Positions 37,172 to 45,479 of a stretch of DNA of 64,000 nt are shown here, piece by piece. Each line of letters begins with the position of its first letter. The first letter of the stretch is position 1. The stretch covers positions 92,721 through 156,720 of the forward strand of contig CAIXZH010000066.1 of assembly GCA_903923905.1 (NCBI GenBank), in the 5' to 3' direction. The position numbers and the translations under genes were made by a program. The notes under the pieces are model-generated. The model saw nothing but the letters and a program-made list of their open reading frames with translations. It ran no database searches and was not told the DNA's origin. The stretch comes from an uncultured Bacteroidia bacterium (GTDB lineage Bacteria > Bacteroidota > Bacteroidia > Bacteroidales > Prolixibacteraceae).

Positions 37172-40100
37172 TTAGAATTTAATATTTACACCCATGAGGA
37201 ATGTTTGCGGGCGGGGATAGAAACCTAAGTCAACACCCTGACCAAAAGAATATACTCCGCTGGCATCGGTTGCTGAATGGCCAACTTCAGGATCCATTCC
37301 ACTGTATTTAGTGAATGTAATCAGATTCTCAGCAGCGATATAAACGCGTAGCTGACTCAGATTCTTCCATTTGATATCCTTTGAAAAGTCGTATCCAAAA
37401 GTAATATTCGAGACCCTTAAATAACTGCCATCATGAATATATATGTCTGAGATCTGAGCCCAGTTGGAATTGTCCTGGGTTACCCGGGGCATTGAATTCG
37501 ACGTCCCGGCACCGTGCCAGCGACTCAGGATATCTGTAGTCCAGTTATCATATGAGCTTGCAACGCTTCGGTATGACTGAGCAATTTTATTCCCGGCAAC
37601 TCCGTTTGTTGTTACTGCAAAATCGAAATTTTTATAGTTGGCCGAAAGCCTCAAACCAAAAACATGATGAGGATTTGGGTCACCGATATTGGTTTTATCG
37701 TTGGCAGTGATAGTGCCATCATGATTCACGTCAACATATTTAAGATCCCCCGGCTGAGCAGTTGGCTGAAGTACTTGTCCTTTACTTTTCCAGTTCTGGA
37801 CATCGGCTTCAGACTGGAATACGCCGGCTGTTTTGTATCCCCAGAAGTAGCCGATTGGATTGCCAGCTGAAGCACGGAAAAATTCCCCGGCATTCGTATA
37901 TAAACTGTTGCCACCTCCATGGATAATTCCATCCGCTGTAGGAATGTTATTCACTTCATTGTGATTAAAGGCATACGAACCCGAAACAGAATAACTAAAG
38001 TCGTTGCCAATTTTGTTATTGTAACTCAGCTGAAGTTCAATCCCTTTGTTGGTAACATCGCCTCCGTTAATATACGGATTTGTGGAAACCCCTGCCGTAG
38101 CCAATAAGGGAGCTGCAACTAACCAGTTCTTAGTTAATTTATTGTACAAATCGACGTTTACACTTAACTTATTGCCCATAAAACGGGCATCAAAGCCAAG
38201 ATTGGTTTGATACGAAGATTCCCATTTGGTGTTATTTACCCCTATTGTTGCAGGATAAGAACCGGGAGTTAAGGTACTGTTACTAGTCCCAAAATTATAC
38301 TGTGCATTTGATAATTGAATCAGTGACAGGTAGTTGAAGGCTGAGATGCCATCATTCCCGTTAGAGCCCCAACTCGCGCGCACTTTGAGGAAATCCATCC
38401 AGTTTTTTGCCGATTCCATAAATGACTCGTTGGTGGCTACCCAACCGGCTGAGAGTGATGGAAAGTATCCCCACTGGTGTCCGGGAGCAAACATGGTGGA
38501 ACCGTCAGCGCGGAAAATAGCAGATGCCAAATAAGTCTCTTTGTAATTGTAGTTTACACGACCAAAAAAAGAGGATTGAGCATAAACAGCGTTTGCATTT
38601 CCTGTCAGGGATACAGAATGGGTGACAGTTTGCATATCAGCCGGAAGCGAGCTAGGACTCATGCTGATTGTTGTAACATTTGAAGTGCTTAAATAGCCTT
38701 GATTGAAATTGCCAAACAGCGTGGACCCCGTATTTGACCCGCTTATCCACGAACCCTGGTATTTACGAAGTGAGCTGCCCGCCAAAACATCAAATTCATG
38801 TTCCTTGATTTTAAACAGGTAGTTGATCGTATTATCCCAGTTCCAGGTATATCCCGTTGATGAACTCTGGCTGATATTTTCGTAATTGTTGTAGGCGTAG
38901 ATTGAAAGATTCGAATAAGCAGGGGTATAGCTGTGATATGCCGATGAGGAATAATTCAATCCGAACGTCGATTTAATTTTCAGATTTTTTATGGGCTCAA
39001 GTTCTGCGTACACATCCCCCAGCAATTTTTGGGTCTTGTTATCGTTTTGATTGTTGTATTTCATTAAGGCATAGGGGTTGGCTTCACCGTTATCCCATGA
39101 GCCACCGTTATAAACCTTGGAATTCATGCTATTCAGGTAGTTGCCGTTTGCATCGTACATGGCTAGTAACGGACTCGTTTCAAAAGCTCCGCGAAGGGTG
39201 TTATTGTATATGCCGCCATCCTGGATACCCTTTTGATCAATGAACGAATAAGTCAGATGTTCTCCGATTTTCAATTTTCCATCATACATTTTACGTTCGG
39301 TATTTGAACGAAAGTTATAGCGATCGTAATTGGAAAGGCTCGGGCCACCGACAATACCTCCCTGTTGAATATAGGAAAGACCTAATGAATAGGTTGAAAG
39401 CTCATTCCCGCCATTGGCGGCCAGATTATAATTCTGAGTTGGCACATCCGAAGAAAGCATTTGGTTTAACCAATTGGTCCCGTTTCCCAAAGTGTTTATC
39501 TGAGACTGGGTAAAAAGTGGCGCTTTTCCTGAGTTTATCGCTGCTTCATTTTGAATAGTAGCATATTGTTCCGAATTCAAAAGATCAGCTTTGCGACCGA
39601 TATTCTGGTGACCGTAAAATGCATCAAAGGTTATCTGTCCCCCTTTTTTACTGACCGAGCTCCCGTTTCTGGTTGTAATTAAAACAACCCCGTTTGCGCC
39701 ATTGATCCCATAAATTGCGCACGATGCTGCATCCTTTAAGATATCTACGGCAGCAATATCCGAATTATTCAAATAGGTAATATCCCCGGTAATAACGCCA
39801 TCTACAACGTAGAGCGGATTTGCATTTCCAATAGTACCTACTCCACGGATATTTACCTTGAAACCACCGCCCGGTTGTCCTGAGGTTGATGTGATATTTA
39901 CACCTGCTGCTTGTCCTTCCAGAGCCAGCAATGGATTTGTTGTGTTAAGTTTTTCCAGGTCGTCACCTTTAACCGAAACCGTAGCACCGGTTACTAATTT
40001 TTTCTTTTGAATGCCATAACCCACAACAATAACCTCTTCTATATTTTTATTATCCTCTTCAAGGACAATGTTAAAGCTTGTCTGATTGCCGGCATTTACT

Positions 40101-40669
40101 TCCTGGGAAACCATTCCCACAAATGAAAAAACCAGCACATTTTTGTCCGAACCAGGGAGGACTAACTGAAAATGGCCATCGTTCCCCGTGGTAATTCCAA
40201 TCGAAGTCCCTTTGACAATTACTGCGGCACCCGGAATGGGTAGTCCGGCTTTGTCTTTTACTACCCCTGAAATGCTCCTTGACGGTTGTTGCTCGCCCAT
40301 TGAGGTTGGAGCCAGTACAATCTTGCGGTCAATTACAGTCACTTCAACGTCTTTTCCTTCAAAGATATTGGTGAGTATATCACTGATCTTTTCATTTTTG
40401 ACGGATAGATCAATTTTCCGGTCAACATCAATCAGTTCGTTGTTGTAGATAAAGAAGAATTCGCTCGTGTTTTCTATTGCCTTGAGTGCTTCTTTAACCG
40501 AAACACTCTTTAAATCAAGTGATACCCGCGTATTTTGCGAATAACTCCCTACTGCTAATAAGCTTAGTGTTGAGGTGATTAGAAAAATTAGGGTTAGTCT
40601 CATAATAAAAAACATTTTTTTTAGGAAATTCCGGGACGGAATTTCTCTGTCTTTGAATTTTTTTTTCAT
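37172..40669 (-). CDS. SusC/RagA-family TonB-dependent transporter with STN domain
   Basis: 1165 residues. Long n-region, signal peptide ending near GSYSQ (45), STN domain about 47-120 (VSVKEALKAIENTSEFFFIYN), carboxypeptidase-regulatory-like domain about 132-203, TonB-box-like EEVIVVGYG (211-219), plug (ALEGQAAGVNI, ISGVVK...), and barrel ending MGVNIKF, with the terminal Phe favoured by the BAM machinery. The STN domain and the FecR gene just upstream make this a signal-transducing transporter. Two inverted repeats lie in the 153-base gap between fecR and this gene. Substrate by context: xyloglucan or similar. Confidence 0.96.
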   Translation of the reverse strand: MKKKFKDREIPSRNFLKKMFFIMRLTLIFLITSTLSLLAVGSYSQNTRVSLDLKSVSVKEALKAIENTSEFFFIYNNELIDVDRKIDLSVKNEKISDILTNIFEGKDVEVTVIDRKIVLAPTSMGEQQPSRSISGVVKDKAGLPIPGAAVIVKGTSIGITTGNDGHFQLVLPGSDKNVLVFSFVGMVSQEVNAGNQTSFNIVLEEDNKNIEEVIVVGYGIQKKKLVTGATVSVKGDDLEKLNTTNPLLALEGQAAGVNITSTSGQPGGGFKVNIRGVGTIGNANPLYVVDGVITGDITYLNNSDIAAVDILKDAASCAIYGINGANGVVLITTRNGSSVSKKGGQITFDAFYGHQNIGRKADLLNSEQYATIQNEAAINSGKAPLFTQSQINTLGNGTNWLNQMLSSDVPTQNYNLAANGGNELSTYSLGLSYIQQGGIVGGPSLSNYDRYNFRSNTERKMYDGKLKIGEHLTYSFIDQKGIQDGGIYNNTLRGAFETSPLLAMYDANGNYLNSMNSKVYNGGSWDNGEANPYALMKYNNQNDNKTQKLLGDVYAELEPIKNLKIKSTFGLNYSSSAYHSYTPAYSNLSIYAYNNYENISQSSSTGYTWNWDNTINYLFKIKEHEFDVLAGSSLRKYQGSWISGSNTGSTLFGNFNQGYLSTSNVTTISMSPSSLPADMQTVTHSVSLTGNANAVYAQSSFFGRVNYNYKETYLASAIFRADGSTMFAPGHQWGYFPSLSAGWVATNESFMESAKNWMDFLKVRASWGSNGNDGISAFNYLSLIQLSNAQYNFGTSNSTLTPGSYPATIGVNNTKWESSYQTNLGFDARFMGNKLSVNVDLYNKLTKNWLVAAPLLATAGVSTNPYINGGDVTNKGIELQLSYNNKIGNDFSYSVSGSYAFNHNEVNNIPTADGIIHGGGNSLYTNAGEFFRASAGNPIGYFWGYKTAGVFQSEADVQNWKSKGQVLQPTAQPGDLKYVDVNHDGTITANDKTNIGDPNPHHVFGLRLSANYKNFDFAVTTNGVAGNKIAQSYRSVASSYDNWTTDILSRWHGAGTSNSMPRVTQDNSNWAQISDIYIHDGSYLRVSNITFGYDFSKDIKWKNLSQLRVYIAAENLITFTKYSGMDPEVGHSATDASGVYSFGQGVDLGFYPRPQTFLMGVNIKF

Positions 40670-40707
40670 AAATTTGATCGATTTTTATTAATAATTAATT
40701 TTTGTTA

Positions 40708-40722
40708 GCCTGAATTTCAGGC
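40708..40722 (-). repeat. 15-base palindrome in the susC leader
   Basis: GCCTGAA-T-TTCAGGC is a perfect 7-bp inverted repeat 39 bases before the susC start. It could fold in the leader RNA or be a protein-binding palindrome. Confidence 0.45.
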
Positions 40723-40735
40723 ATTACGGAAATTT

Positions 40736-40768
40736 AAACAGGGGAGTGCTTCCAACACTTTCCTGTTT
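40736..40768 (-). promoter_or_regulatory. Hairpin between fecR and susC
   Basis: AAACAGG and CCTGTTT pair (7 bp), with a further AGTG/CACT pair inside, giving an interrupted stem. On the minus strand no U-run follows, so it is not a simple terminator for fecR; on the + strand a T7 run follows. It may reduce read-through or set a processing site between fecR and susC. Confidence 0.4.
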
Positions 40769-40822
40769 TTTTATTAAAAATGTTACGCCATAGGCATGCA
40801 GATTTAAAGGTTTACCAGTTGT

Positions 40823-41872
40823 TTATCTCGATTTTAAAATAATCTTTCGCTTTGAATAGGAATTGTCTGCCAGCTTTCGTGCCGGAATCACTTTGTATTC
40901 CATTTTTGAGGTTAGGTTGAGAATGTTTAAAACCTGTTCGAGAGGTTCGTCAATAAATGTTCCTGTAAAACGATATTTATTTAGTTTGGTGTCAGTAGTC
41001 ACGATATCAACATTATACCAATTGCCCAGCTTCCGGGTTACAACATTTACCGGATCATTCGAGAACACAATCTTCCCTTCAGTCCAGGCTGTATATTTAT
41101 TTATATCATTTTCGGTTTTAATGCTCAGTGAGTTTTCAGTTTGCTGGTAAGTTGCAACCTGGTTTGGCTTCATCTCCAAAAGCTCTTTTACCTCATTTCC
41201 TGAATTCTGCTGCAATTTGATACTCCCTTCAACCAGCGCAATGGTAAAATCAGAATTATTGGGATAAGCATCAACATCGAATGTTGTTCCTACCACCCTG
41301 ATCTGCATTTTTCGGATATCCACGATAAAAGGTTGATTGCTGTTTTTCGTAACCGAGAAATGACCTTCGCCCGAAAGTTCTACCTTCCTGGTTTTCATTC
41401 CATTGAAGGAGGTGGGAAACCGAAGTGTGCTTCCGGAATTGAGATATACTACCGATCCGTCAGCCAGCTCAACACGCGACTGCATCCCGAAACTTGCTTT
41501 TACCTGCTGATAGGTGAGAGCTTCTGTTTTTTGTCCCGATTTTGGGGCAAGATACAAGTTGTATATCGATGAGAAAAGAATTGCAAGAACCAAAACAGCA
41601 GCAACCCGAACAAACATGGTAAACCACCTGACCTGTCCCCTGTCAATTCCCGCTATTTTGCGGGTCGTATTTAGTGAACCGGGAAGATCAAATGGCGATG
41701 GCATTGCCAAACGGTTGGAATGATTCCAAATGTCCAGAAAATCATTGTATTCTGAAAGGTTTGACCTGTCAGAACTCTTCCAGGCATTTAACTGTGCCAA
41801 TTCTTCCCCTGTTAATTCACCGGAGAATGATTTTGCAATCAGACTGTAAATTTCGTCGTTAGTAAGATTCAT
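40823..41872 (-). CDS. FecR-family anti-sigma factor
   Basis: 349 residues: cytoplasmic N-terminal part (1-80, MNLTNDEIYSLIAKSFSGEL), one transmembrane helix about 83-108, FecR domain about 118-230 (VKASFGMQSRVELADGSVVYLNSGSTL, here given in pieces: SRVELADGS, VYLNSGS) and a C-terminal DUF4974 domain (KLGNWYNVDIVTTD). It should control the ECF sigma factor encoded at 44744-45364 and receive the signal from the SusC STN domain. Unusually, a GH31 gene and a palindrome-rich repeat separate it from that sigma gene. Confidence 0.94.
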   Translation of the reverse strand: MNLTNDEIYSLIAKSFSGELTGEELAQLNAWKSSDRSNLSEYNDFLDIWNHSNRLAMPSPFDLPGSLNTTRKIAGIDRGQVRWFTMFVRVAAVLVLAILFSSIYNLYLAPKSGQKTEALTYQQVKASFGMQSRVELADGSVVYLNSGSTLRFPTSFNGMKTRKVELSGEGHFSVTKNSNQPFIVDIRKMQIRVVGTTFDVDAYPNNSDFTIALVEGSIKLQQNSGNEVKELLEMKPNQVATYQQTENSLSIKTENDINKYTAWTEGKIVFSNDPVNVVTRKLGNWYNVDIVTTDTKLNKYRFTGTFIDEPLEQVLNILNLTSKMEYKVIPARKLADNSYSKRKIILKSR

Positions 41873-41975
41873 TGTTAATTAGTTTCAATAGATTGACAAA
41901 TGGAGGCTGCCATTGCCCTACATTACGAGGTGAAAAAAAGTAAAAATAATCTGTATTGACCAATAAACCCCGATT

Positions 41976-44372
41976 TTAAAGTTTGACATGAATATGTTTT
42001 CCGGTGTACTGAACTGATTTATCAATAGTTGCAGTTATTCCCACACCTGTTCCGTTTTCCGGATTAACCAATACGATGTTGAATTTTCTTTCTTTCAGCA
42101 TTCCGTTAAAGGACCCATTCTGATCCGAAATATCCAGTGTCCTGGTTTTGTCGCTCCAGGTGAACCGGATAGTTGCATATTTCCCCTGTTCATAATTGTA
42201 ATTATCGTTCTCGTCTTCATACAGTACAAATTCACCGTCAGCCCCGGGGTAGATCCTCAATTCGATCACGTCGGCAGGCTTTTCGGTGGCATATTGCAGA
42301 AACCCTCCCATAGGAACGATTGAGCCGGCCCTGACATACAGCGGAATTGTCTCTATCGGAGCCTGAGCTTCAACAGTTTGTCCCCCTTCAATAGTTTGCC
42401 CGGTCCAGAAATCGACCCATGCCGTTGATTTTGGGAGATACACTTTACGGGTTTTTTCCGCCGGAATATTGGCTGTCAAACTGTACATCCGCTCCGTTAC
42501 CGGATTTACCAGGAATGCTGATCCAAACATATACTGGTCAGGAATGGAATGTACCTTTTCATCATTTTTGAAATCAAAGGCGAGCGACCGCATCATCGTA
42601 TAACCCTCATGGGTGACCTTCCACGAAAGTGAATAGATATAAGGGAGTAACCGGTAGCGTAAATTGTCATAATTCAGCAGGATAGCCTTGGTTTGTGCGT
42701 CCCAGTTATCCGAAAACAGGGCACGTTCGCCTTTCCCGTGGATTCTGAAAATCGGGCAAAAGGTCCCGAATTGAAACCAGCGTGTAAAGAGCTCTTTCTG
42801 GATAGGGGTTTTCCAGTCGGGGGCTGTCCAGTTCAGGTGATATCCGCCGATATCGGATGTCCAGTAGGGAATACCGGATGCACAGGCATTGATTCCCTGG
42901 GGAACCTGGCTTTTAAAGGCCCTCCAGGTACAGGTTATATCCGAAGACCATAAAGTTGCGGCATTGCGCTGCGCACCTGCAAACGACTGACGGATCAGGA
43001 AAAATGCCCTCTTTCCTTTGATATCGGTTCTCCAGTGTTTGTATAAACCTTCGGAGTGCATCAGGGAATAGGTATTAAAATAGTCGATCCCTTTTCCAAC
43101 GGAGAAATTACTCTGTCTTCTCAAATCAAGTAAGGATCCGTTGTCGGGTTCGCATTGGTCAACCCACCAGGCATCCCAGCCATAACGGCCTATCAGACTG
43201 TCTTTTGCCTGTTTCCAGTAAAGATCTCTTGCCTTTGGACTATGTGCATCATAGTAATTATCAAAAGTATGGGTCATCACATTGTCCCAGGTGATGTCGG
43301 TCAGGCAACCGGCCTTGTCCATTGCCTTATAGGCTGGCGTCCCCTTGGCAAACACCGGCCAGATGGAGATCATCGCATGGACATTGGCTTTATGCAGTTC
43401 ATCCACCATTTTCTTTGGGTTGGGATACCGTTCCGGCCACATCACATGTGAACCAATCACATTGGGTTCCCAGTAGAACCAGTCCTGAACGATGCAGTCT
43501 ACCGGAATTTTGGCACTCCGGTATTTATCTTTTACAGACAAAACCTCTGCCTGACTTTTATACCGGTCTTCAGACTGAAACAACCCGAATGCCCATTTGG
43601 CAAACATCGGGGCAGCCCCTGTGGCGTTACGATATCCGGCAATGACCTGATCCAGACCGGGACCATAGATAAAATAGTAATCGACCATCTTTCCGCTTTC
43701 GGATACATATTTGTAGCGCGTATTGGAGCCTTCGGCACCGTAAAAGTTCGAGGCGGAATAATTATCCCAGATCAAACCATACCCTTTGTTTGACACAAGA
43801 ACAGGAATTGCCCCGGTCATATATTTGATAGCCAGATCCTGGTTTCTCCCCTTATAATTGATTGAAAGGGTGTCCTCCGGATGACATCCCAGGCCGAAAA
43901 GAGCTTCGTCGGCCGGAGAGTTAAACCGGGTCCCGCAGTTGTAGGTGGCAATTCCGGCGATGGTAGCCGGAACCATATTTTTACCTGTTTCCTGATCTTC
44001 GGAAAGAATAGCCTTATCATTCAGGTCAGTATAGCGGATTGAATTATTGCTTTTAGTGACGATTACCTTCACTTTGGCGGTCGAAAGGGTTATCTCTCCA
44101 TTTGCTTCGGAGACTTTAAATTCTGGTACTGACTTCCACGGATTATTAATGACCAGCGATTTTTTCAACGGCATTGCATCGAGAACCGTGTATTGCACCT
44201 CTACAATATTATCCTTGCATATTTTAATTTTCATCGCCCCTTTGTCGAGCAGAAAAGTAACCCCATTGTTCTCTTTCTTAAAGGATTGAACCGAGGCCTG
44301 CACAGAAGCATTAGCTGCCAGGATCATTAAAGCCAGGATCAGAATAATTGCCTGAAATTTGAATTTCAACAT
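41976..44372 (-). CDS. GH31-family glycoside hydrolase, probable alpha-xylosidase
   Basis: 798 residues with a signal peptide (to about 23). N-terminal beta-sandwich, then the GH31 barrel from about 255: QDWFYWEP (296-303), AMISIWPVF (333-341), the catalytic WWVDQCEPD with predicted nucleophile D405, and LWSSDITCTW with predicted acid/base D478. C-terminal beta domains follow (PLYVRAGSIVPMGG). Sequence style (QDWFYW, YWKQAKD) is like XylS/YicI-type alpha-xylosidases, which remove xylose from xyloglucan oligosaccharides; alpha-glucosidase is the alternative. It lies between the ECF sigma gene and fecR, an insertion in the usual regulatory order, 103 bases before fecR. Confidence 0.92.
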   Translation of the reverse strand: MLKFKFQAIILILALMILAANASVQASVQSFKKENNGVTFLLDKGAMKIKICKDNIVEVQYTVLDAMPLKKSLVINNPWKSVPEFKVSEANGEITLSTAKVKVIVTKSNNSIRYTDLNDKAILSEDQETGKNMVPATIAGIATYNCGTRFNSPADEALFGLGCHPEDTLSINYKGRNQDLAIKYMTGAIPVLVSNKGYGLIWDNYSASNFYGAEGSNTRYKYVSESGKMVDYYFIYGPGLDQVIAGYRNATGAAPMFAKWAFGLFQSEDRYKSQAEVLSVKDKYRSAKIPVDCIVQDWFYWEPNVIGSHVMWPERYPNPKKMVDELHKANVHAMISIWPVFAKGTPAYKAMDKAGCLTDITWDNVMTHTFDNYYDAHSPKARDLYWKQAKDSLIGRYGWDAWWVDQCEPDNGSLLDLRRQSNFSVGKGIDYFNTYSLMHSEGLYKHWRTDIKGKRAFFLIRQSFAGAQRNAATLWSSDITCTWRAFKSQVPQGINACASGIPYWTSDIGGYHLNWTAPDWKTPIQKELFTRWFQFGTFCPIFRIHGKGERALFSDNWDAQTKAILLNYDNLRYRLLPYIYSLSWKVTHEGYTMMRSLAFDFKNDEKVHSIPDQYMFGSAFLVNPVTERMYSLTANIPAEKTRKVYLPKSTAWVDFWTGQTIEGGQTVEAQAPIETIPLYVRAGSIVPMGGFLQYATEKPADVIELRIYPGADGEFVLYEDENDNYNYEQGKYATIRFTWSDKTRTLDISDQNGSFNGMLKERKFNIVLVNPENGTGVGITATIDKSVQYTGKHIHVKL

Positions 44373-44510
44373 TGTAATGGATTATTGGATGAAGTTTATT
44401 TGTTGTTTAGTCTCGCTGTATAGACAATTGAAAGGGTGTGTGACCCTACACCGGAAGAGCGTAAAATTGATTTTTTGATCTATATGTAAAGAGATTAGAT
44501 AAATGTAGTT

Positions 44511-44710
44511 TCAGAGCCATCGGCTCAATATATTTTTTAACAGCGGATTTTAATCCGTTGCCATAAAATCAGTAACTACAAGGGAGTACCATCGGTACGA
44601 TACATCAGACATATATATGTCCCCAACCCAAGGTTCTGGGGATGGGATTATTATCATCTCACCGGATTAAAATCCGTTGTTTCAATATGGGTCGAGGCTT
44701 TGCCTCTGCA
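44511..44710. repeat. Palindrome-rich intergenic element
   Basis: Several inverted repeats in series: GAGCC-ATC-GGCTC (44514-44526), CAGCGGATTTTAATCCGTTG (44541-44560, one mismatch), GTACC...GGTAC (44586-44597 area), CCCCAACCC...GGGGATGGG (about 44621-44647), CGGATTAAAATCCG (44663-44676) and GAGGC-TTT-GCCTC (44694-44706). The two CGGATT/AATCCG palindromes are variants of each other. The composition matches dispersed palindromic repeats of Bacteroidota. It fills the gap between GH31 and the sigma gene. Confidence 0.7.
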
Positions 44711-44743
44711 ATCCCCGGGTTTAAAAGGGAAATTCTTCGATTT

Positions 44744-45364
44744 TCATTTTTGGGGTTTTCCGGTTAGCCTGAACAGGGTAAAAAGAATCGTATCCTTGAT
44801 TTTTCTACTTCTCACGGCAGGCAGATATTCGAGAAGTGAAATGCGCAATGATTTTAACGATCTTCCAATCAATGCTTCAACTCCCTTGACCGAAATTTCC
44901 ATCTTTTGAGCGATCTCTTTATTGGTCAGATTTTCAAACCTGCTGTATTCAAAGGCCATCTTACATCGTTCAGGCAGCGATGCGAGGGCAATCATCAGTT
45001 GTTCTTCAAAATCGTGTATATCAATCTGTTTTTCAGTGGTATTTTCGCTGTAGGAATTGGCGGGTAAATCGGAGAGTTTGGTATTTCTTTTTTCGCGCTT
45101 CACGAAATTCAGACACTGATTACGAACCATTACCGTGAAATACGGAGCCAGCTTCTCTACATGCTCCAAAGATTGGCGGGATTCCCATAAATTGATAAAC
45201 ACCTGCTGAACAAGGCTATGGGCATTGTCTTCATCATGAACAATGGAGTGGGCCAAACGACAGAGGTTCTGATAATGATCATTGAAAATCTTATCAAAAG
45301 CCCGGGAGTTGCCGTTTTTAAACTCCTCAAAGAGAAAGCTATCCATCTGGTCCTTTTCAGTCAT
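44744..45364 (-). CDS. ECF RNA polymerase sigma factor
   Basis: 206 residues. Region 2 covers about 25-95 (FDKIFNDHYQNLCRLAHSIV, LVQQVFINLWESR) and region 4 about 120-175 (LPERCKMAFEYSRFENLTNKE, here LPERCKMAF and NLTNKEIAQKMEISVKGVE). Length and pattern match the Bacteroidota FecR-partnered ECF group. It should switch on the second locus (SusC, SusD, SGBP, GH5, GH39, perhaps GH31) when released by FecR. It has its own near-consensus housekeeping promoter 30 bases upstream. Confidence 0.95.
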   Translation of the reverse strand: MTEKDQMDSFLFEEFKNGNSRAFDKIFNDHYQNLCRLAHSIVHDEDNAHSLVQQVFINLWESRQSLEHVEKLAPYFTVMVRNQCLNFVKREKRNTKLSDLPANSYSENTTEKQIDIHDFEEQLMIALASLPERCKMAFEYSRFENLTNKEIAQKMEISVKGVEALIGRSLKSLRISLLEYLPAVRSRKIKDTILFTLFRLTGKPQK

Positions 45365-45393
45365 TCAAAATTGGTGTGGTTAGAATCAAAGGA

Positions 45394-45423
45394 CAAATTT
45401 AGTCATTTGCAGGGAACGGCAAA
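45394..45423 (-). promoter_or_regulatory. Bacteroidota housekeeping promoter for the ECF sigma gene
   Basis: On the minus strand TTTG (45423-45420), an 18-base spacer and TAAATTTG (45401-45394) reproduce the TTTG-N17-21-TAnnTTTG consensus of the primary Bacteroidota sigma factor. Transcription would begin near 45387, about 23 bases before the ATG. Confidence 0.7.
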
Positions 45424-45479
45424 GACTGGGGAATTTATGCCAAAAAAAGTGTTTGGATTACTGTGAATGATGGATCTGA

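Noticed and set aside
44511..44710. Possible CRISPR-like array
   Set aside because: The repeats are different short palindromes, not identical repeats with uniform spacers, and there are no cas genes.
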